Source of the DNA: JABWCK01 sp043822385
GTDB lineage: Archaea; Micrarchaeota; Micrarchaeia; Norongarragalinales; Norongarragalinaceae
Direction of reading: 5' to 3'
DNA length: 45,173 nucleotides
NCBI GenBank assembly: GCA_043822385.1
Contig: JBDRBT010000002.1
Location: 1-45,173, forward strand
Part shown: in pieces, positions 30,921 through 40,199 of the stretch
Numbering within the stretch: position 1 is the stretch's first letter
Layout of the letters: each line of letters starts with the position of its first letter
Program-made: the position numbers and the translations under genes
Notes under the pieces: model-generated
Seen by the model: only the letters and a program-made list of their open reading frames with translations
The model's database searches: none
Told to the model about the DNA's origin: nothing

Positions 30921-32106
30921 TCAAAGCACTAACTCCTGGTAATTCTTCCCCACACAGCATTGAAACTAACGCGCCCCCAGCAATAGAAACATGAGAAAAC
31001 TTTTTCTCGCTAAAACCAAATTGTTTCAAAGCAGTAACGGAATGCCCACCGCCAACTAGAGTAAACGCCTTGCTTAAAGAAACAGACTTCAACAACGCGC
31101 GCGTACCAAGCTCGAATGCAGGTTCCTCGAAAGCGCCTTGCGCGCCCTTGTAATAAATAGTTTTAGCGTTCTTAACAAAAGAAGAAAAAGAATTAGCTGT
31201 TTTCGAACCAATATCTTTCACTTGAGAGTGAACCGGCAACTGCCGCTCGGAAATTTCCACGCGAATGCCGTCAGAATCAGTTATAGCAAAATCAACCGGC
31301 AACTCTATTTTATCTGAATATTTTTCTAAAAGAGGTTTTAACGCAGGAATTATTTTTTCTCCAGTCTCCATTAAAAACGATTGTTTTAAACCAAAATCAA
31401 TTCCGCGAGCAACCAAACACAACTCTCCAAAAACACCGGAACAAAGAATCTTGTCAACTTTTTCACTCTCTAAAGAATACTTAAATAATTTAAACACGTC
31501 ATCAGGCTTAGCGCCGCCTAAAATCATTACGTACGGGTTTTCAATGCTAGTTAAAGCCTTGCTTGCAGCCTCGAATTCCTTTTGCATTACTCTACCAGCA
31601 TAAGACGGCATTACTAAAGGAAAACCAACAACGCTAGTTTGCGCGCGGTGAGCAACAGAAAAAGCGTCATTAACAAAAACTTCACAAGCTTTAGACAATT
31701 TTTGCACTAACATAGTTTTCTCGAAATTCTTTGTTACGCTAGTTTCCTCAGAGTAAAAACGCAAGTTCTCTAACAACAATACTCTACCTGGTTTTAGTTT
31801 ACGAATTTCTTTTAAAGCAGTTTCACCAAACACGTCAGAAACATACTTTACTTTGCGTCCTACTTTCTTGGATAAAATAACTGCGTGCTGGCTTAAGTCA
31901 GTAAAATCCTTGTCACCAGGCCGCCCCTGGTGAGCAATCACGACTACCGCGGCTTGTTTCTTTAATAATTCTTTTATGGTTAAAGCGTGTTCAGTAAAAC
32001 GCGCGTTATCCAGTATTACTCCTTCCTTTAAGGGAGAATTTATGTCAACTCGCAACAATACTTTTTTTTCTTTAAAGTCAAAGTCATCAAGCGTCTTGAA
32101 AGTCAT
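30913..32106 (-). CDS. pgk: Phosphoglycerate kinase
   Basis: 397 residues. It transfers phosphate between 1,3-bisphosphoglycerate and ADP in glycolysis/gluconeogenesis. Motifs include LLRVDINSPL, NARFTEHALT, VIAHQGRPGD, LLENLRFYSEE, VNDAFSVAHR and the C-terminal nucleotide segment TLVGGGHSVTAL. Several positions differ from bacterial PGK, as in other archaeal lineages. ATG start at 32106. Downstream genes follow closely, so PGK heads an operon of small membrane proteins and the ACT-like gene. Confidence 0.95.
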   Translation of the reverse strand: MTFKTLDDFDFKEKKVLLRVDINSPLKEGVILDNARFTEHALTIKELLKKQAAVVVIAHQGRPGDKDFTDLSQHAVILSKKVGRKVKYVSDVFGETALKEIRKLKPGRVLLLENLRFYSEETSVTKNFEKTMLVQKLSKACEVFVNDAFSVAHRAQTSVVGFPLVMPSYAGRVMQKEFEAASKALTSIENPYVMILGGAKPDDVFKLFKYSLESEKVDKILCSGVFGELCLVARGIDFGLKQSFLMETGEKIIPALKPLLEKYSDKIELPVDFAITDSDGIRVEISERQLPVHSQVKDIGSKTANSFSSFVKNAKTIYYKGAQGAFEEPAFELGTRALLKSVSLSKAFTLVGGGHSVTALKQFGFSEKKFSHVSIAGGALVSMLCGEELPGVSALNG

Positions 32107-32135
32107 GAAATAAAGAGAGCAAACGCATTAAAAAA

Positions 32136-32603
32136 TCATACTTTTAATTCTATTCGTGGTTCTTCCTTCTTCGGAGTAGCTACAATAATAAACGACTCGA
32201 AATTCTTTTCGAATTCAGTTAGTTTTCGGTAAAGCAAGTAGTAAATTAAGTAAAACAAGGCTATTGAAGCAATCAAGTAAACCCAGTTTAACGAAAGGAA
32301 GAACGAAACCATACCTAAACTAATAACTAGCGTGTTTAAAGAAATCAAAAGAAACGCTTTCTTAGGGATTTCTTTGTATTCGTCAGCACTCGTAATAGAT
32401 TTACCGTAAAAAACTTTAGATAAAACTAAGACAAAAAGCGCGTCAGCAACGCTAGCAATGAAAAAAACTAGCGCCTTCAAGGAATCTACGTAAATATTAA
32501 ACAATTCCATCGGCACCGTATAATAAATAAAGAACGCAAGCGCTAGAAACAACAAAGGCTCTAAAGCAATCAAATAGAACAAAACTTTGTTTGAATCACT
32601 CAT
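32136..32603 (-). CDS. Integral membrane protein
   Basis: 155 residues from ATG 32603, which has TTTTTTAATAC about 29 bases upstream; an upstream TTG is rejected. About four hydrophobic helices and a cytosolic charged tail (KKEEPRIELKV). The polar loop YGKSITSADEYKEIPKK lies in the middle. No family recognised. It lies 29 bp upstream of pgk on the same strand. Confidence 0.68.
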   Translation of the reverse strand: MSDSNKVLFYLIALEPLLFLALAFFIYYTVPMELFNIYVDSLKALVFFIASVADALFVLVLSKVFYGKSITSADEYKEIPKKAFLLISLNTLVISLGMVSFFLSLNWVYLIASIALFYLIYYLLYRKLTEFEKNFESFIIVATPKKEEPRIELKV

Positions 32604-32684
32604 ACTTAAATTAACACCAAACAAGTATTAAAAAACACTCAAGTAAACGTTTTTCTTTAAACCAACCGTAATTCTTTTTCAAAA

Positions 32685-35333
32685 ATGAATTGGCACTCAA
32701 TACCCTTGAAACAAATAATTAAGAAACTAGAAACCAGTGAAAACCAGGGCTTAACTCAAGAAGAAGCAGAAAAAAGGCTGGTTGAATACGGAGAAAACAA
32801 GTTAAAAGAAACCCAGAAAACCAAGTGGTGGCAAATGCTCTTAAGCCAATTCACTAGCTTCCTAATCATACTGTTAATAGTAGCGGCAATAATATCTGCT
32901 TTCCTTGGGGAAATAATTGACGCAACAGCAATAATGTTCGTAGTAATCTTGAATTCATTATTTGGTTTTATTCAAGAATACCAAGCCGGCAAAGCAATTG
33001 AAGCCTTAAAGAAACTAGTTTCACCTAAAGCGCGAGTAATACGAAACTCAACCGAGCAAATAATAGACTCAAACAAACTCGTGCCAGGCGACGTAATAAT
33101 ACTAAACGAGGGAGACTCGATTCCAGCTGACGCTATTTTAATTGAAAGCATTGAATTACGCGCAGTAGAATCCTCCTTAACTGGAGAAAGCCTGCCAGTA
33201 AGCAAAAAGCCTTGCGTGCTACCTGAAAAAACTAGTTTAGGCGATAAAGTAAACACGGTATTCTTCGGCACTACGATTGCTTCAGGTAGAGGTAAAGCAA
33301 TCATTGTTTCAACAGGAATGAACACTGAAGTAGGCAACGTTGCGGGGTTAGTTCAAAGCGTTGAAAATGAACAAACCCCCTTGCAAAAAAGACTAGATTC
33401 AATGAGCAAGAAATTAGGCTTGATTGCAATAACCGCCAGCATAGTAATACTAATAGTAGGAATACTCCGGGGTTTTGCTTTCGAGGAAATATTCTTGATT
33501 TCAGTGAGCCTTGCAGTAGCTGCTATTCCAGAAGGACTGCCAGCGGTAGTAACAATTGCTTTAGCTATAGGCACGCAAAAAATGGCTGTAAAAAAAGCAA
33601 TAATCAGGAAATTAGCTGCAGTAGAAACACTTGGTTCAGCTAATGTTATTTGCACTGACAAAACAGGAACGCTAACTAGAAACGAAATGACTTGCGTTCA
33701 AGCAAGAATAGACGAAAAAGAAATAACTATTACTGGAACTGGTTACGCTACTCAAGGCCGGTTTTTAATTGGAAAAAAAGAATACGCCGGCAGCACTCTA
33801 GACGCGTTGTTGGAGTGCGCTTGCTTGTGCAACAACTCTGAACTAGCTAAAACACCTGAAGGAACCACGATACTAGGCGATCCTACTGAAGCCAGCTTGC
33901 TAGTAATGGCTGAAAAAAAAGAATTCAATTACAAAGAATTAAGAAAAACTCAAGAATTCGTTAACGAAATTCCGTTCACTTCAGAAAGAAAAATGATGTC
34001 GGTAATTCGTTTGAAAAACAAGAAGCCAGTCATGTACTCGAAAGGCGCTACTGAAGTACTATTGCAGAATTGTTCTAGAATACTAATTAACGGTAAAGAA
34101 AAAACTTTAACGAACAAAATAAAGGAGGAAATAGAGAACGAAAACAATGAAATGGCTTCAAAAGCACTCCGCGTACTAGCTTTTGCATTCAATCAAGCAA
34201 GCGGAAAGCAAGCAGTAGAAAAAGACTTGACGTTCATTGGCTTGGTTGGAATGATTGACCCCCCGCGCGAGGAAGCTAAAGAAGCAATAGAAAAATGCAA
34301 GAAAGCAGGAATACGCGTAATAATGATTACTGGCGACAACAAGAACACTGCAATAGCAGTAGGCGCGCAATTAGGATTAGGAATGGAAAAAAACGCGTTG
34401 TCAGGACAAGAAATAAACGAGTTAAGTGAAATAGAATTCGAACACGCAATAAACAACACTAACATTTTTGCTAGAGTCTCTCCAGAACACAAACTACGCA
34501 TAGTAACCGCATTGAAAAAACACGGGCAAATAGTAGCAATGACTGGAGACGGAGTAAACGACGCGCCAGCAATAAAGAAAGCGGATATTGGCGTAGGAAT
34601 GGGTATTACTGGAACAGACGTAACGAAAGAAATTTCAGACATGATTATTACTGACGACAACTTCGCGTCAATAGTAAACGCTATAGAACAAGGAAGAATT
34701 ATTTACGACAACATTACTAAAAGCGTTACTTACTTAGTTTCATGCAATATTGGCGAAATACTAACCTTATTCATTGGAATAGTAATCGGCTTGCCAACGC
34801 CGTTAATAGCAATTCAAATCTTGTGGATGAACTTAGTTACAGACGGCTTGCCTGCTTTAGCGCTAGGATTCGAACCTGGGGACGCAGGCATAATGCACAG
34901 GAAACCACGCGACCCTAACCTTGGAATAATCAACGCGAAATCCTTGAAAAAAATGTGTTTAATGGGTTGCTTAATGGCTGCTGGAACCCTTGTTTTATTC
35001 AATTACTACTTGCCTGAAGTAGAAAAAGCTCAAACAGTAGCATTCAGCACTATCGTGTTATTCCAGTTGTTCTTTGCGTTAGAATCACGGAGTTCTAACT
35101 CAATACTCGAAAAAGGAATTCACTCCAACAAAATAATGCTCATAGCAATACTAACCGCGCTTGCAGCACAAGTAATACTAGTTCAAACAAGCATAGTGCA
35201 AGAAGTATTCAAAACCCTGCCGTTAGCACTAAACGACTGGCTCTTGATGCTAGTGGTTTCGTCACTAAGCTTGTTAATACCAGAAACAATAAAATACGTA
35301 AAAGGAAACGATAAAAAACCAAGTCCTAACTAA
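32685..35333 (+). CDS. Cation-transporting P-type ATPase, Ca2+ (type II) class
   Basis: 882 residues. Complete P-type core: SSLTGESLPV, phosphorylation site CTDKTGTLTRNE (Asp325), RVIMITGDNKNT and MTGDGVNDAPAIKKADIG. Ion-site residues match calcium pumps: PEGLPA in helix 4, CNIGE in helix 5 and NLVTDGLPAL in helix 6, so Ca2+ export is most likely. The N-terminal cation-ATPase domain and the C-terminal helices are present, with no metal-binding N-terminal domain. It is followed after 11 bp by the CBS protein. Confidence 0.95.
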   Translation: MNWHSIPLKQIIKKLETSENQGLTQEEAEKRLVEYGENKLKETQKTKWWQMLLSQFTSFLIILLIVAAIISAFLGEIIDATAIMFVVILNSLFGFIQEYQAGKAIEALKKLVSPKARVIRNSTEQIIDSNKLVPGDVIILNEGDSIPADAILIESIELRAVESSLTGESLPVSKKPCVLPEKTSLGDKVNTVFFGTTIASGRGKAIIVSTGMNTEVGNVAGLVQSVENEQTPLQKRLDSMSKKLGLIAITASIVILIVGILRGFAFEEIFLISVSLAVAAIPEGLPAVVTIALAIGTQKMAVKKAIIRKLAAVETLGSANVICTDKTGTLTRNEMTCVQARIDEKEITITGTGYATQGRFLIGKKEYAGSTLDALLECACLCNNSELAKTPEGTTILGDPTEASLLVMAEKKEFNYKELRKTQEFVNEIPFTSERKMMSVIRLKNKKPVMYSKGATEVLLQNCSRILINGKEKTLTNKIKEEIENENNEMASKALRVLAFAFNQASGKQAVEKDLTFIGLVGMIDPPREEAKEAIEKCKKAGIRVIMITGDNKNTAIAVGAQLGLGMEKNALSGQEINELSEIEFEHAINNTNIFARVSPEHKLRIVTALKKHGQIVAMTGDGVNDAPAIKKADIGVGMGITGTDVTKEISDMIITDDNFASIVNAIEQGRIIYDNITKSVTYLVSCNIGEILTLFIGIVIGLPTPLIAIQILWMNLVTDGLPALALGFEPGDAGIMHRKPRDPNLGIINAKSLKKMCLMGCLMAAGTLVLFNYYLPEVEKAQTVAFSTIVLFQLFFALESRSSNSILEKGIHSNKIMLIAILTALAAQVILVQTSIVQEVFKTLPLALNDWLLMLVVSSLSLLIPETIKYVKGNDKKPSPN

Positions 35334-35344
35334 TATTCTTTCTA

Positions 35345-35779
35345 ATGACTACAGTAAAAGAAATAATGGATTCAGGCATTCCAACAATAAAGCCAGATAC
35401 TTTAATGCCGGAAATACTTCACTTAATGGAAAAAAATTGTGTTTACGGCTTGGCAGTAGAAGAAAACAAGCGAATTCTAGGAATAGTTACTGATGGAGAC
35501 TTGCTTTCAGTTTACTTGCGGCACATAGGTGCTTTTTCTCACGAACCCAAGTTTGAAGAACAATTGCGAGACAAAATAAGTAATTACAAGCAATTATGCG
35601 CTAAAGACGTAATGACTCTACACCCGCGCACAATAAACCAAAACGATGACGTAAATAAAGCAGCTAATATAATCAAGCAATTGAAATACCGCAGACTGAT
35701 TGTAGTAAACGACAAAAACGAGTATGTTGGTTTAGTAAGCCGCGTAGCAATAATCAAAACCGTTTTGGAAGAAAAATAA
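35345..35779 (+). CDS. Protein with two CBS domains
   Basis: 144 residues formed by a CBS pair: MDSGIPTIKPDTLMPEILHLM with the VTDGDLLSVYLRH segment, then KDVMTLHPRTINQNDDVNKA with YRRLIVVNDKNEYVGLVSR. CBS pairs bind adenosine nucleotides and regulate a partner. It begins 11 bp after the Ca2+-ATPase, suggesting an energy-sensing partner of that pump. It ends 3 bp before convergent purB. Confidence 0.9.
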   Translation: MTTVKEIMDSGIPTIKPDTLMPEILHLMEKNCVYGLAVEENKRILGIVTDGDLLSVYLRHIGAFSHEPKFEEQLRDKISNYKQLCAKDVMTLHPRTINQNDDVNKAANIIKQLKYRRLIVVNDKNEYVGLVSRVAIIKTVLEEK

Positions 35780-35782
35780 AAA

Positions 35783-37249
35783 TCAAATCTTTATTTCATG
35801 CGTTTTTCCAATCAATTTCTTATACGGTTTTAACGTCCGACTTATTTCATTAGCCATTGACTCTGCTTTCCTAGGCGCGTTTCCAACGTGGTGCTTCAAT
35901 TGTTCTATAGACAATATTTTTTCTAGTTTTTCTCTAGGTACAACGCGAATTATACGCTCATCCCTAATAATTCTCGAAATAAAATCATTGCTTCCACCAT
36001 TAGCAATAACTGAAGATGCTGCTTTAGCGTGTTCTTGAATAAGAGTATATGCCTCACTGCGATCCATTTTTTTGCTCATTTCACTCAAAACGGGTTCGCT
36101 TAAACCAAACACGCCGTATTCTCTGAGATTTTTATCAATAATAGCATTGTTCACATCCGTGTTTTTCAAAACATGAATAGACCGACTTAACGCCTCATCC
36201 GTAGCAAGAAATATTTGAGGAATCGCGATACGCCTAACAACCGAATCATGTATAGTGCGTTCAAGAGCTCCAAATTTTACAGAACCCTCAATCATATGGT
36301 GAAAACCAGTAATAACGTGAGACAAGCCAATTATGTTTTCAACTTTCGTCTGGTTTTTTTTGTGAGGCATTGCACTAGAACCTTTCTGGCCAGGTGCAAA
36401 ACCCTCCCTATACTCATTAAAAGGAGTTGAACCAACGAGCAAATAATCGTAATTAATTTTAGCTAGTATACCGCCTATCTTGTTTAAAGCGCTGGTAACA
36501 TCTAAATCTTGGGTGCGGGGATAAGTTTGGGTAGTAACCTCAAAAGTCTTCAAACCCAATTCCTTCAAAACTTGGCGCTCCATTTCCTCTGCTTTGGCTT
36601 CAGAACCCAATAAACCAGCATAACTAGCAGACGTACCAACCGCGCCTTTCAAACCCTTTCCCTTCAACCCTTTTTCTAAACGATCTATTTCACTCAATGA
36701 CTCAAGCAATGACTGAGCGTAGTTAGCATAACGATAACCTAAAGTCGTTGGCTCCGCAACCTGACCGTGCGTATAAGCATTAATAACGGTGTCCTTGTGT
36801 TCTAGTATTTTTTGCCTAAAAACATCAAGCAAATTAACTAAACGGGTTTTAATAATCTTCAAAGATTCTTTCTGCATCAAAACTTCTGCATTGTCTTGGA
36901 TATCCATGCTAGTTGCTGCATAATGCACATACCCCTTTGCTTCCGGCGCCACTTCCTCAAAATGCTCTTTAGCCGCTACAACATCATGCTTAGTTCGTTT
37001 TTCTATTTCGTCAATGCGATCGATATCTATTTTTTTCAGGTTTTTAGACATTGAACTAACTGCTTTCCTAGGCACTAATTCCCCTTGAGCACGAGCTAAA
37101 GCAACCCAACACTTACGCATTTTTAATTGCTTATTATAAGGCGACCAAGTACCACGCATTTCATTGCTTCCGTATCTTTCGCCTTCACCGAATTCGTTTA
37201 AATAAAGTTTATGTCGCTCGTTCACTCCCTTAAACTTGTATTCAACCAT
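35783..37249 (-). CDS. purB: Adenylosuccinate lyase
   Basis: 488 residues of the fumarase/aspartase superfamily. The signature GSSAMPHKKNQTKVE (catalytic Ser loop) and the His segment NAYTHGQVAEPTTLG are clear. It cleaves adenylosuccinate and SAICAR to release fumarate in purine synthesis. ATG 37249 is preceded by AAGGAGGC, a strong ribosome site; the message has a leader that contains, or follows, the C/D sRNA at 37271-37331. Confidence 0.95.
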   Translation of the reverse strand: MVEYKFKGVNERHKLYLNEFGEGERYGSNEMRGTWSPYNKQLKMRKCWVALARAQGELVPRKAVSSMSKNLKKIDIDRIDEIEKRTKHDVVAAKEHFEEVAPEAKGYVHYAATSMDIQDNAEVLMQKESLKIIKTRLVNLLDVFRQKILEHKDTVINAYTHGQVAEPTTLGYRYANYAQSLLESLSEIDRLEKGLKGKGLKGAVGTSASYAGLLGSEAKAEEMERQVLKELGLKTFEVTTQTYPRTQDLDVTSALNKIGGILAKINYDYLLVGSTPFNEYREGFAPGQKGSSAMPHKKNQTKVENIIGLSHVITGFHHMIEGSVKFGALERTIHDSVVRRIAIPQIFLATDEALSRSIHVLKNTDVNNAIIDKNLREYGVFGLSEPVLSEMSKKMDRSEAYTLIQEHAKAASSVIANGGSNDFISRIIRDERIIRVVPREKLEKILSIEQLKHHVGNAPRKAESMANEISRTLKPYKKLIGKTHEIKI

Positions 37250-37270
37250 GAAAATGCCTCCTTAAACTAA

Positions 37271-37331
37271 TTTCAGAACTCAAGAACTAAATCATTGCCC
37301 TTCGGCTCATAACTCATAAGAACTCATCACT
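37271..37331 (-). ncRNA. Box C/D guide sRNA aimed at wobble C34 of tRNA-Leu(CAA) and, probably, tRNA-Met(CAT)
   Basis: On the minus strand: box C GTGATGA (37324-37330), 13-nt guide, D'-like ATGA (37307-37310), spacer, C'-like ATGATTT (37289-37295), 12-nt guide, box D CTGA (37273-37276). The D guide complements ACTCAAGAAC of pre-tRNA-Leu(CAA) encoded at 17975-18098, running three bases into its intron, with C34 opposite the fifth base from D. The D' guide complements AACTCATAAGAAC, which contains a CTCATAA anticodon loop with C34 again at position five. C and D are canonical; D' and C' are degenerate. Archaeal sRNAs for tRNA wobble methylation are known, so the role is plausible. Confidence 0.72.
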
Positions 37332-37350
37332 AAAAAATAAAAGCAAGAAA

Positions 37351-37363
37351 GAGTTTTTTATAC
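37351..37363 (-). promoter_or_regulatory. TATA box ahead of the tRNA-guide sRNA
   Basis: The minus strand reads GTATAAAAAACTC; its centre is about 28 bases before box C of the sRNA. It overlaps the stop codon of the aminotransferase gene. It can drive the sRNA alone or sRNA plus purB. Confidence 0.55.
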
Positions 37364-38530
37364 TTCCTTTAACGCCTTCTCGATTCTGTTAACGCCTTCA
37401 TCTAAATTCTCTATCGACGAAGCGTACGACAAGCGAATGAATCCTTCCCCGCCGTCACCAAAATCAGTTCCAGAAAGCACTGAAACAAAATGCTCATTCA
37501 ACAACTTCAATTGCAATTCTTTTGACGTTAATTTACCTTTAATTAATTCACTAACGTTTGGAAACGCGTAAAAAGCGCCTTCAGGTAAAGCACACGAAAC
37601 ACCCTTAATTTCATTCAATCTTTTAACAACAAAATCACGCCGGTTCTTGTATTCACTAACCATTTCGCCAATCGCGTCTTGCGGACCGTTCAACGCTTCA
37701 ATACCCGCCCACTGCACGAAATTGTTAGGACAAGAAAAAGAATTAATTCCAACAACTTTAGCTGCGTTAAACAATTCTTCAGGCACAACCATCCAACCTA
37801 AACGCCAGCCAGTCATCGCGTACGTTTTAGAAAAACCATCTAACAAAATTAATTTATCCCTAACTTCAGGGAAACCACCTAAACTCTTGAACTCGCTACC
37901 GTAAACAATACGCGAGTAAATCTCGTCACTCAAAACAAACAAGTCATTATCAACAACCAAGTCTCGAGCAGTCTTCAAAAACTCGCTCGATAAAACTCTA
38001 CCTGTAGGATTAGATGGAGAATTTAATACTAACAAAACAGTTTTCGAAGAAACTTTCTCCTTTAACTCTTCAGCGTCATACTCTACAGCGCCGTAAGAAA
38101 CGGGGGTAGCACCAAAAAAACGAGTTGAAGCCAAGTAAGCAGGATAACCTGGATTAGGAATTAATACTTCCCTTCCTTGTTCTGCAACTAAAGAAATAGC
38201 GTTGTGAATAGACGCTTTAGTGCCGGGAGTAATCAATACTTGATTCAGCTTGGGTTCGAAACCACTAAACCGCGAATAGAAAGAAGACACTGCTTGCCTT
38301 AACTCGGGAATTCCTTCAGGAACGGTATAACCCGTCTTTAATTCATTAATTGCTTTAATGCAAGCACTACGAATATTCGCGGGAGTCTTGAAGTCAGGCT
38401 CGCCAATATGCAGTTTAACAACGATTTTCCCAGTAGTTTTCTCTAACTCTTTTACGTTACTTGAAAAAGCAAACGCGTTTTCAGTAAACAAATTAATATT
38501 ACGAGCAGCTAAACTCTTCAAAAAACTCAC
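37358..38530 (-). CDS. PLP-dependent aminotransferase, class I/II
   Basis: 390 residues. Aspartate-aminotransferase-like: NPGYPAYLAS, LNSPSNPTGRVLS, the DEIYSRIVYG segment and the PLP lysine in DGFSKTYAMTGWRLGW. It transfers amino groups between an amino acid and a 2-oxo acid; specificity is not clear. GTG start at 38530 overlaps the TyrRS stop (GTGA), so it is translationally coupled to tyrS. Confidence 0.93.
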   Translation of the reverse strand: MSFLKSLAARNINLFTENAFAFSSNVKELEKTTGKIVVKLHIGEPDFKTPANIRSACIKAINELKTGYTVPEGIPELRQAVSSFYSRFSGFEPKLNQVLITPGTKASIHNAISLVAEQGREVLIPNPGYPAYLASTRFFGATPVSYGAVEYDAEELKEKVSSKTVLLVLNSPSNPTGRVLSSEFLKTARDLVVDNDLFVLSDEIYSRIVYGSEFKSLGGFPEVRDKLILLDGFSKTYAMTGWRLGWMVVPEELFNAAKVVGINSFSCPNNFVQWAGIEALNGPQDAIGEMVSEYKNRRDFVVKRLNEIKGVSCALPEGAFYAFPNVSELIKGKLTSKELQLKLLNEHFVSVLSGTDFGDGGEGFIRLSYASSIENLDEGVNRIEKALKEV

Positions 38531-39594
38531 CTCGTTACTTGAATTGTCTTAGCAGAATCAAACAACTTCTTTGCTTTAGCATTATCTTCAAAATGCTTCC
38601 TAATCGGCGCAATCAATTCATCCAAACTAATTGCAACCGCATTCTTCAAATCCATAGGGTGTAATTCTCCCTTGGAAAACGCTTTCTCTAACTCTAAGTA
38701 AGAATCAAAAGAAACACTGCCACCAAACTTTTCAGGACGCTCAACAACCAATTCGTTCTTAGCGCGGAAAATAATTTCACGCGCGTACTCTAAAACAGGA
38801 TTACCGTCAATTATTTTCTCTGGACAATACGCCTTGCTAATCTTCTTTTTTATTTCACTAGAGGAATCGTGAACAAAAATCGATGAAGCAGGCTTGCTCT
38901 TACTCATTTTGTGCGAAACTTCATCACTAGCACTAGCTGAAGACGCGCCGTCTAAACCCAAAAGCATTCTGTGACTCACTACAACCGGCGGCTTCCTACC
39001 AATCAACGGAGCTACTTCACGAGCAAGCATGTTCGCTTTCCTCTGGTCTAAACCCAACTGCGTCACGTCAATACCCTGATAGAAAATGTCTGCGACTTGC
39101 ATGCTCGGGTAAAACAATTGAGCGGCAGTCAACTGCGCATCCTCACTGCGTCCAGCAATAGCTAAACAACGCTTAGTTCTTTTTTCAGAGTGCTTCCTAG
39201 CAACTTGCAAAACTAATTTAACGTAATCCTTATCCGCAAGAAAGTCAGAATGCCACTTAACGTTAATCTTGCTTGTATCCAAGCCAGCTGCCTTCCACAC
39301 TTCCAAATAATACTCGCCTAAAACCCGAGCGTTCTCTAACTCGCCGCCAGCCTTCTCGTTAATCCAAGCAAACGAATCTGCAAGCAGTAAATTAAACTTG
39401 AATCCAGCCTTCAATAATTCTTTCAGTAACAACGGCCGGTAAATACCAAGAGGCAAGTGAGCTAATCCAGAAGGCTCGAAACCATCGTAAGCCAAGGGAT
39501 GCAAATTAGAATCAAGCAACACTTTCAATTCTTCTTCAGTAATTATTTCCTGTGCTATTCCTTTTACTAAACAAAACCTTTCATTTGAATCCAT
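38527..39594 (-). CDS. tyrS: Tyrosyl-tRNA synthetase (archaeal type)
   Basis: 355 residues, class I synthetase. The ATP-site motif near residue 41 is present in the form YDGFEPSGLAHLPLG, and KMSKSKPASS is the KMSKS loop. SMQVADIFYQGIDVTQLGLDQRK is the tyrosine/tRNA side. Short length without a C-terminal S4 domain is the archaeal/eukaryotic pattern. ATG at 39594 lies 27 bases from a TATA-like TTAATAAAA. First gene of a tyrS-aminotransferase operon. Confidence 0.96.
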   Translation of the reverse strand: MDSNERFCLVKGIAQEIITEEELKVLLDSNLHPLAYDGFEPSGLAHLPLGIYRPLLLKELLKAGFKFNLLLADSFAWINEKAGGELENARVLGEYYLEVWKAAGLDTSKINVKWHSDFLADKDYVKLVLQVARKHSEKRTKRCLAIAGRSEDAQLTAAQLFYPSMQVADIFYQGIDVTQLGLDQRKANMLAREVAPLIGRKPPVVVSHRMLLGLDGASSASASDEVSHKMSKSKPASSIFVHDSSSEIKKKISKAYCPEKIIDGNPVLEYAREIIFRAKNELVVERPEKFGGSVSFDSYLELEKAFSKGELHPMDLKNAVAISLDELIAPIRKHFEDNAKAKKLFDSAKTIQVTR

Positions 39595-39652
39595 TGAAAA
39601 AACTTAATAAAACTAAATTAATAAAACCACTCAAAGAGTAATACATTCGTCA

Positions 39653-40030
39653 ATGCTCGAAATTAAGAAGAATGCATTATTATCCGCTTTGCAAGGCGCT
39701 AAAGAAACACACCCAAACGAATTCGTTTGCTTACTGCGAGGCGAAAAAACCAGTAACGACTGGTTGCTCACTGAAGTCATAATAACTCCCTTCGCTAACT
39801 ACGACAAGACGTCAAGTAGTTACAGTAGTTACTTTATTCCCGCAAACAACAACGAAGCAGCCAGCTTTCACTCGCACCCAATGCCAAATTCTTCACGCCC
39901 GTCTAAACAAGACTTGAATTTTTTCTCTAGAACAGCTCGCTTTCACTTCATTGCCAGTTACCCGTATGAAATTAATGACGTTAAAGCATTTGATTCAACT
40001 GGAAAAGAAATAGAATTTCAAGTAGTTTGA
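39653..40030 (+). CDS. JAB/MPN-domain metalloprotease-like protein
   Basis: 125 residues. SFHSHPMPNSSRPSKQDLNF has the JAMM zinc motif (HxH followed by Ser-x7-Asp with a slight variation) and the upstream FVCLLRGE carries the usual Glu. Prokaryotic stand-alone JAB proteins cleave ubiquitin-like or sulfur-carrier tails. No ubiquitin-like gene is nearby. It diverges from tyrS across 58 bp and overlaps the convergent lipoprotein gene by 13 bp. Confidence 0.85.
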   Translation: MLEIKKNALLSALQGAKETHPNEFVCLLRGEKTSNDWLLTEVIITPFANYDKTSSSYSSYFIPANNNEAASFHSHPMPNSSRPSKQDLNFFSRTARFHFIASYPYEINDVKAFDSTGKEIEFQVV

Positions 40031-40194
40031 TTGCTTGGATTAATTATTCCGTCAGCAACCTCATTCAAAGCAGGAGGCGAAGGGGGAAAATCACTATCAA
40101 CCGCATTAAACACTTGCTTAGGTGCTTCCCCAGTGCTGAAAATGCATCCGAATAACAACAACGAAACCAACAACAAAACAATAACAATCCTCAT
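40018..40194 (-). CDS. Small lipoprotein-like secreted protein
   Basis: 58 residues from ATG 40194. A hydrophobic signal (VIVLLLVSLLLFGC) ends in a lipobox-like LLFGC, then a Pro/Asn-rich exposed tail. Five bases separate it from the stop of the secreted gene at 40200, so it is in the same operon. Upstream in-frame TTG/GTG codons lie inside the previous gene and were not chosen. Confidence 0.6.
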   Translation of the reverse strand: MRIVIVLLLVSLLLFGCIFSTGEAPKQVFNAVDSDFPPSPPALNEVADGIINPSNQTT

Positions 40195-40199
40195 TTTTT

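Noticed and set aside
32972..34660. Several minus-strand open frames inside the P-type ATPase gene
   Set aside because: They are antisense shadows of a strongly conserved gene and resemble no protein family.
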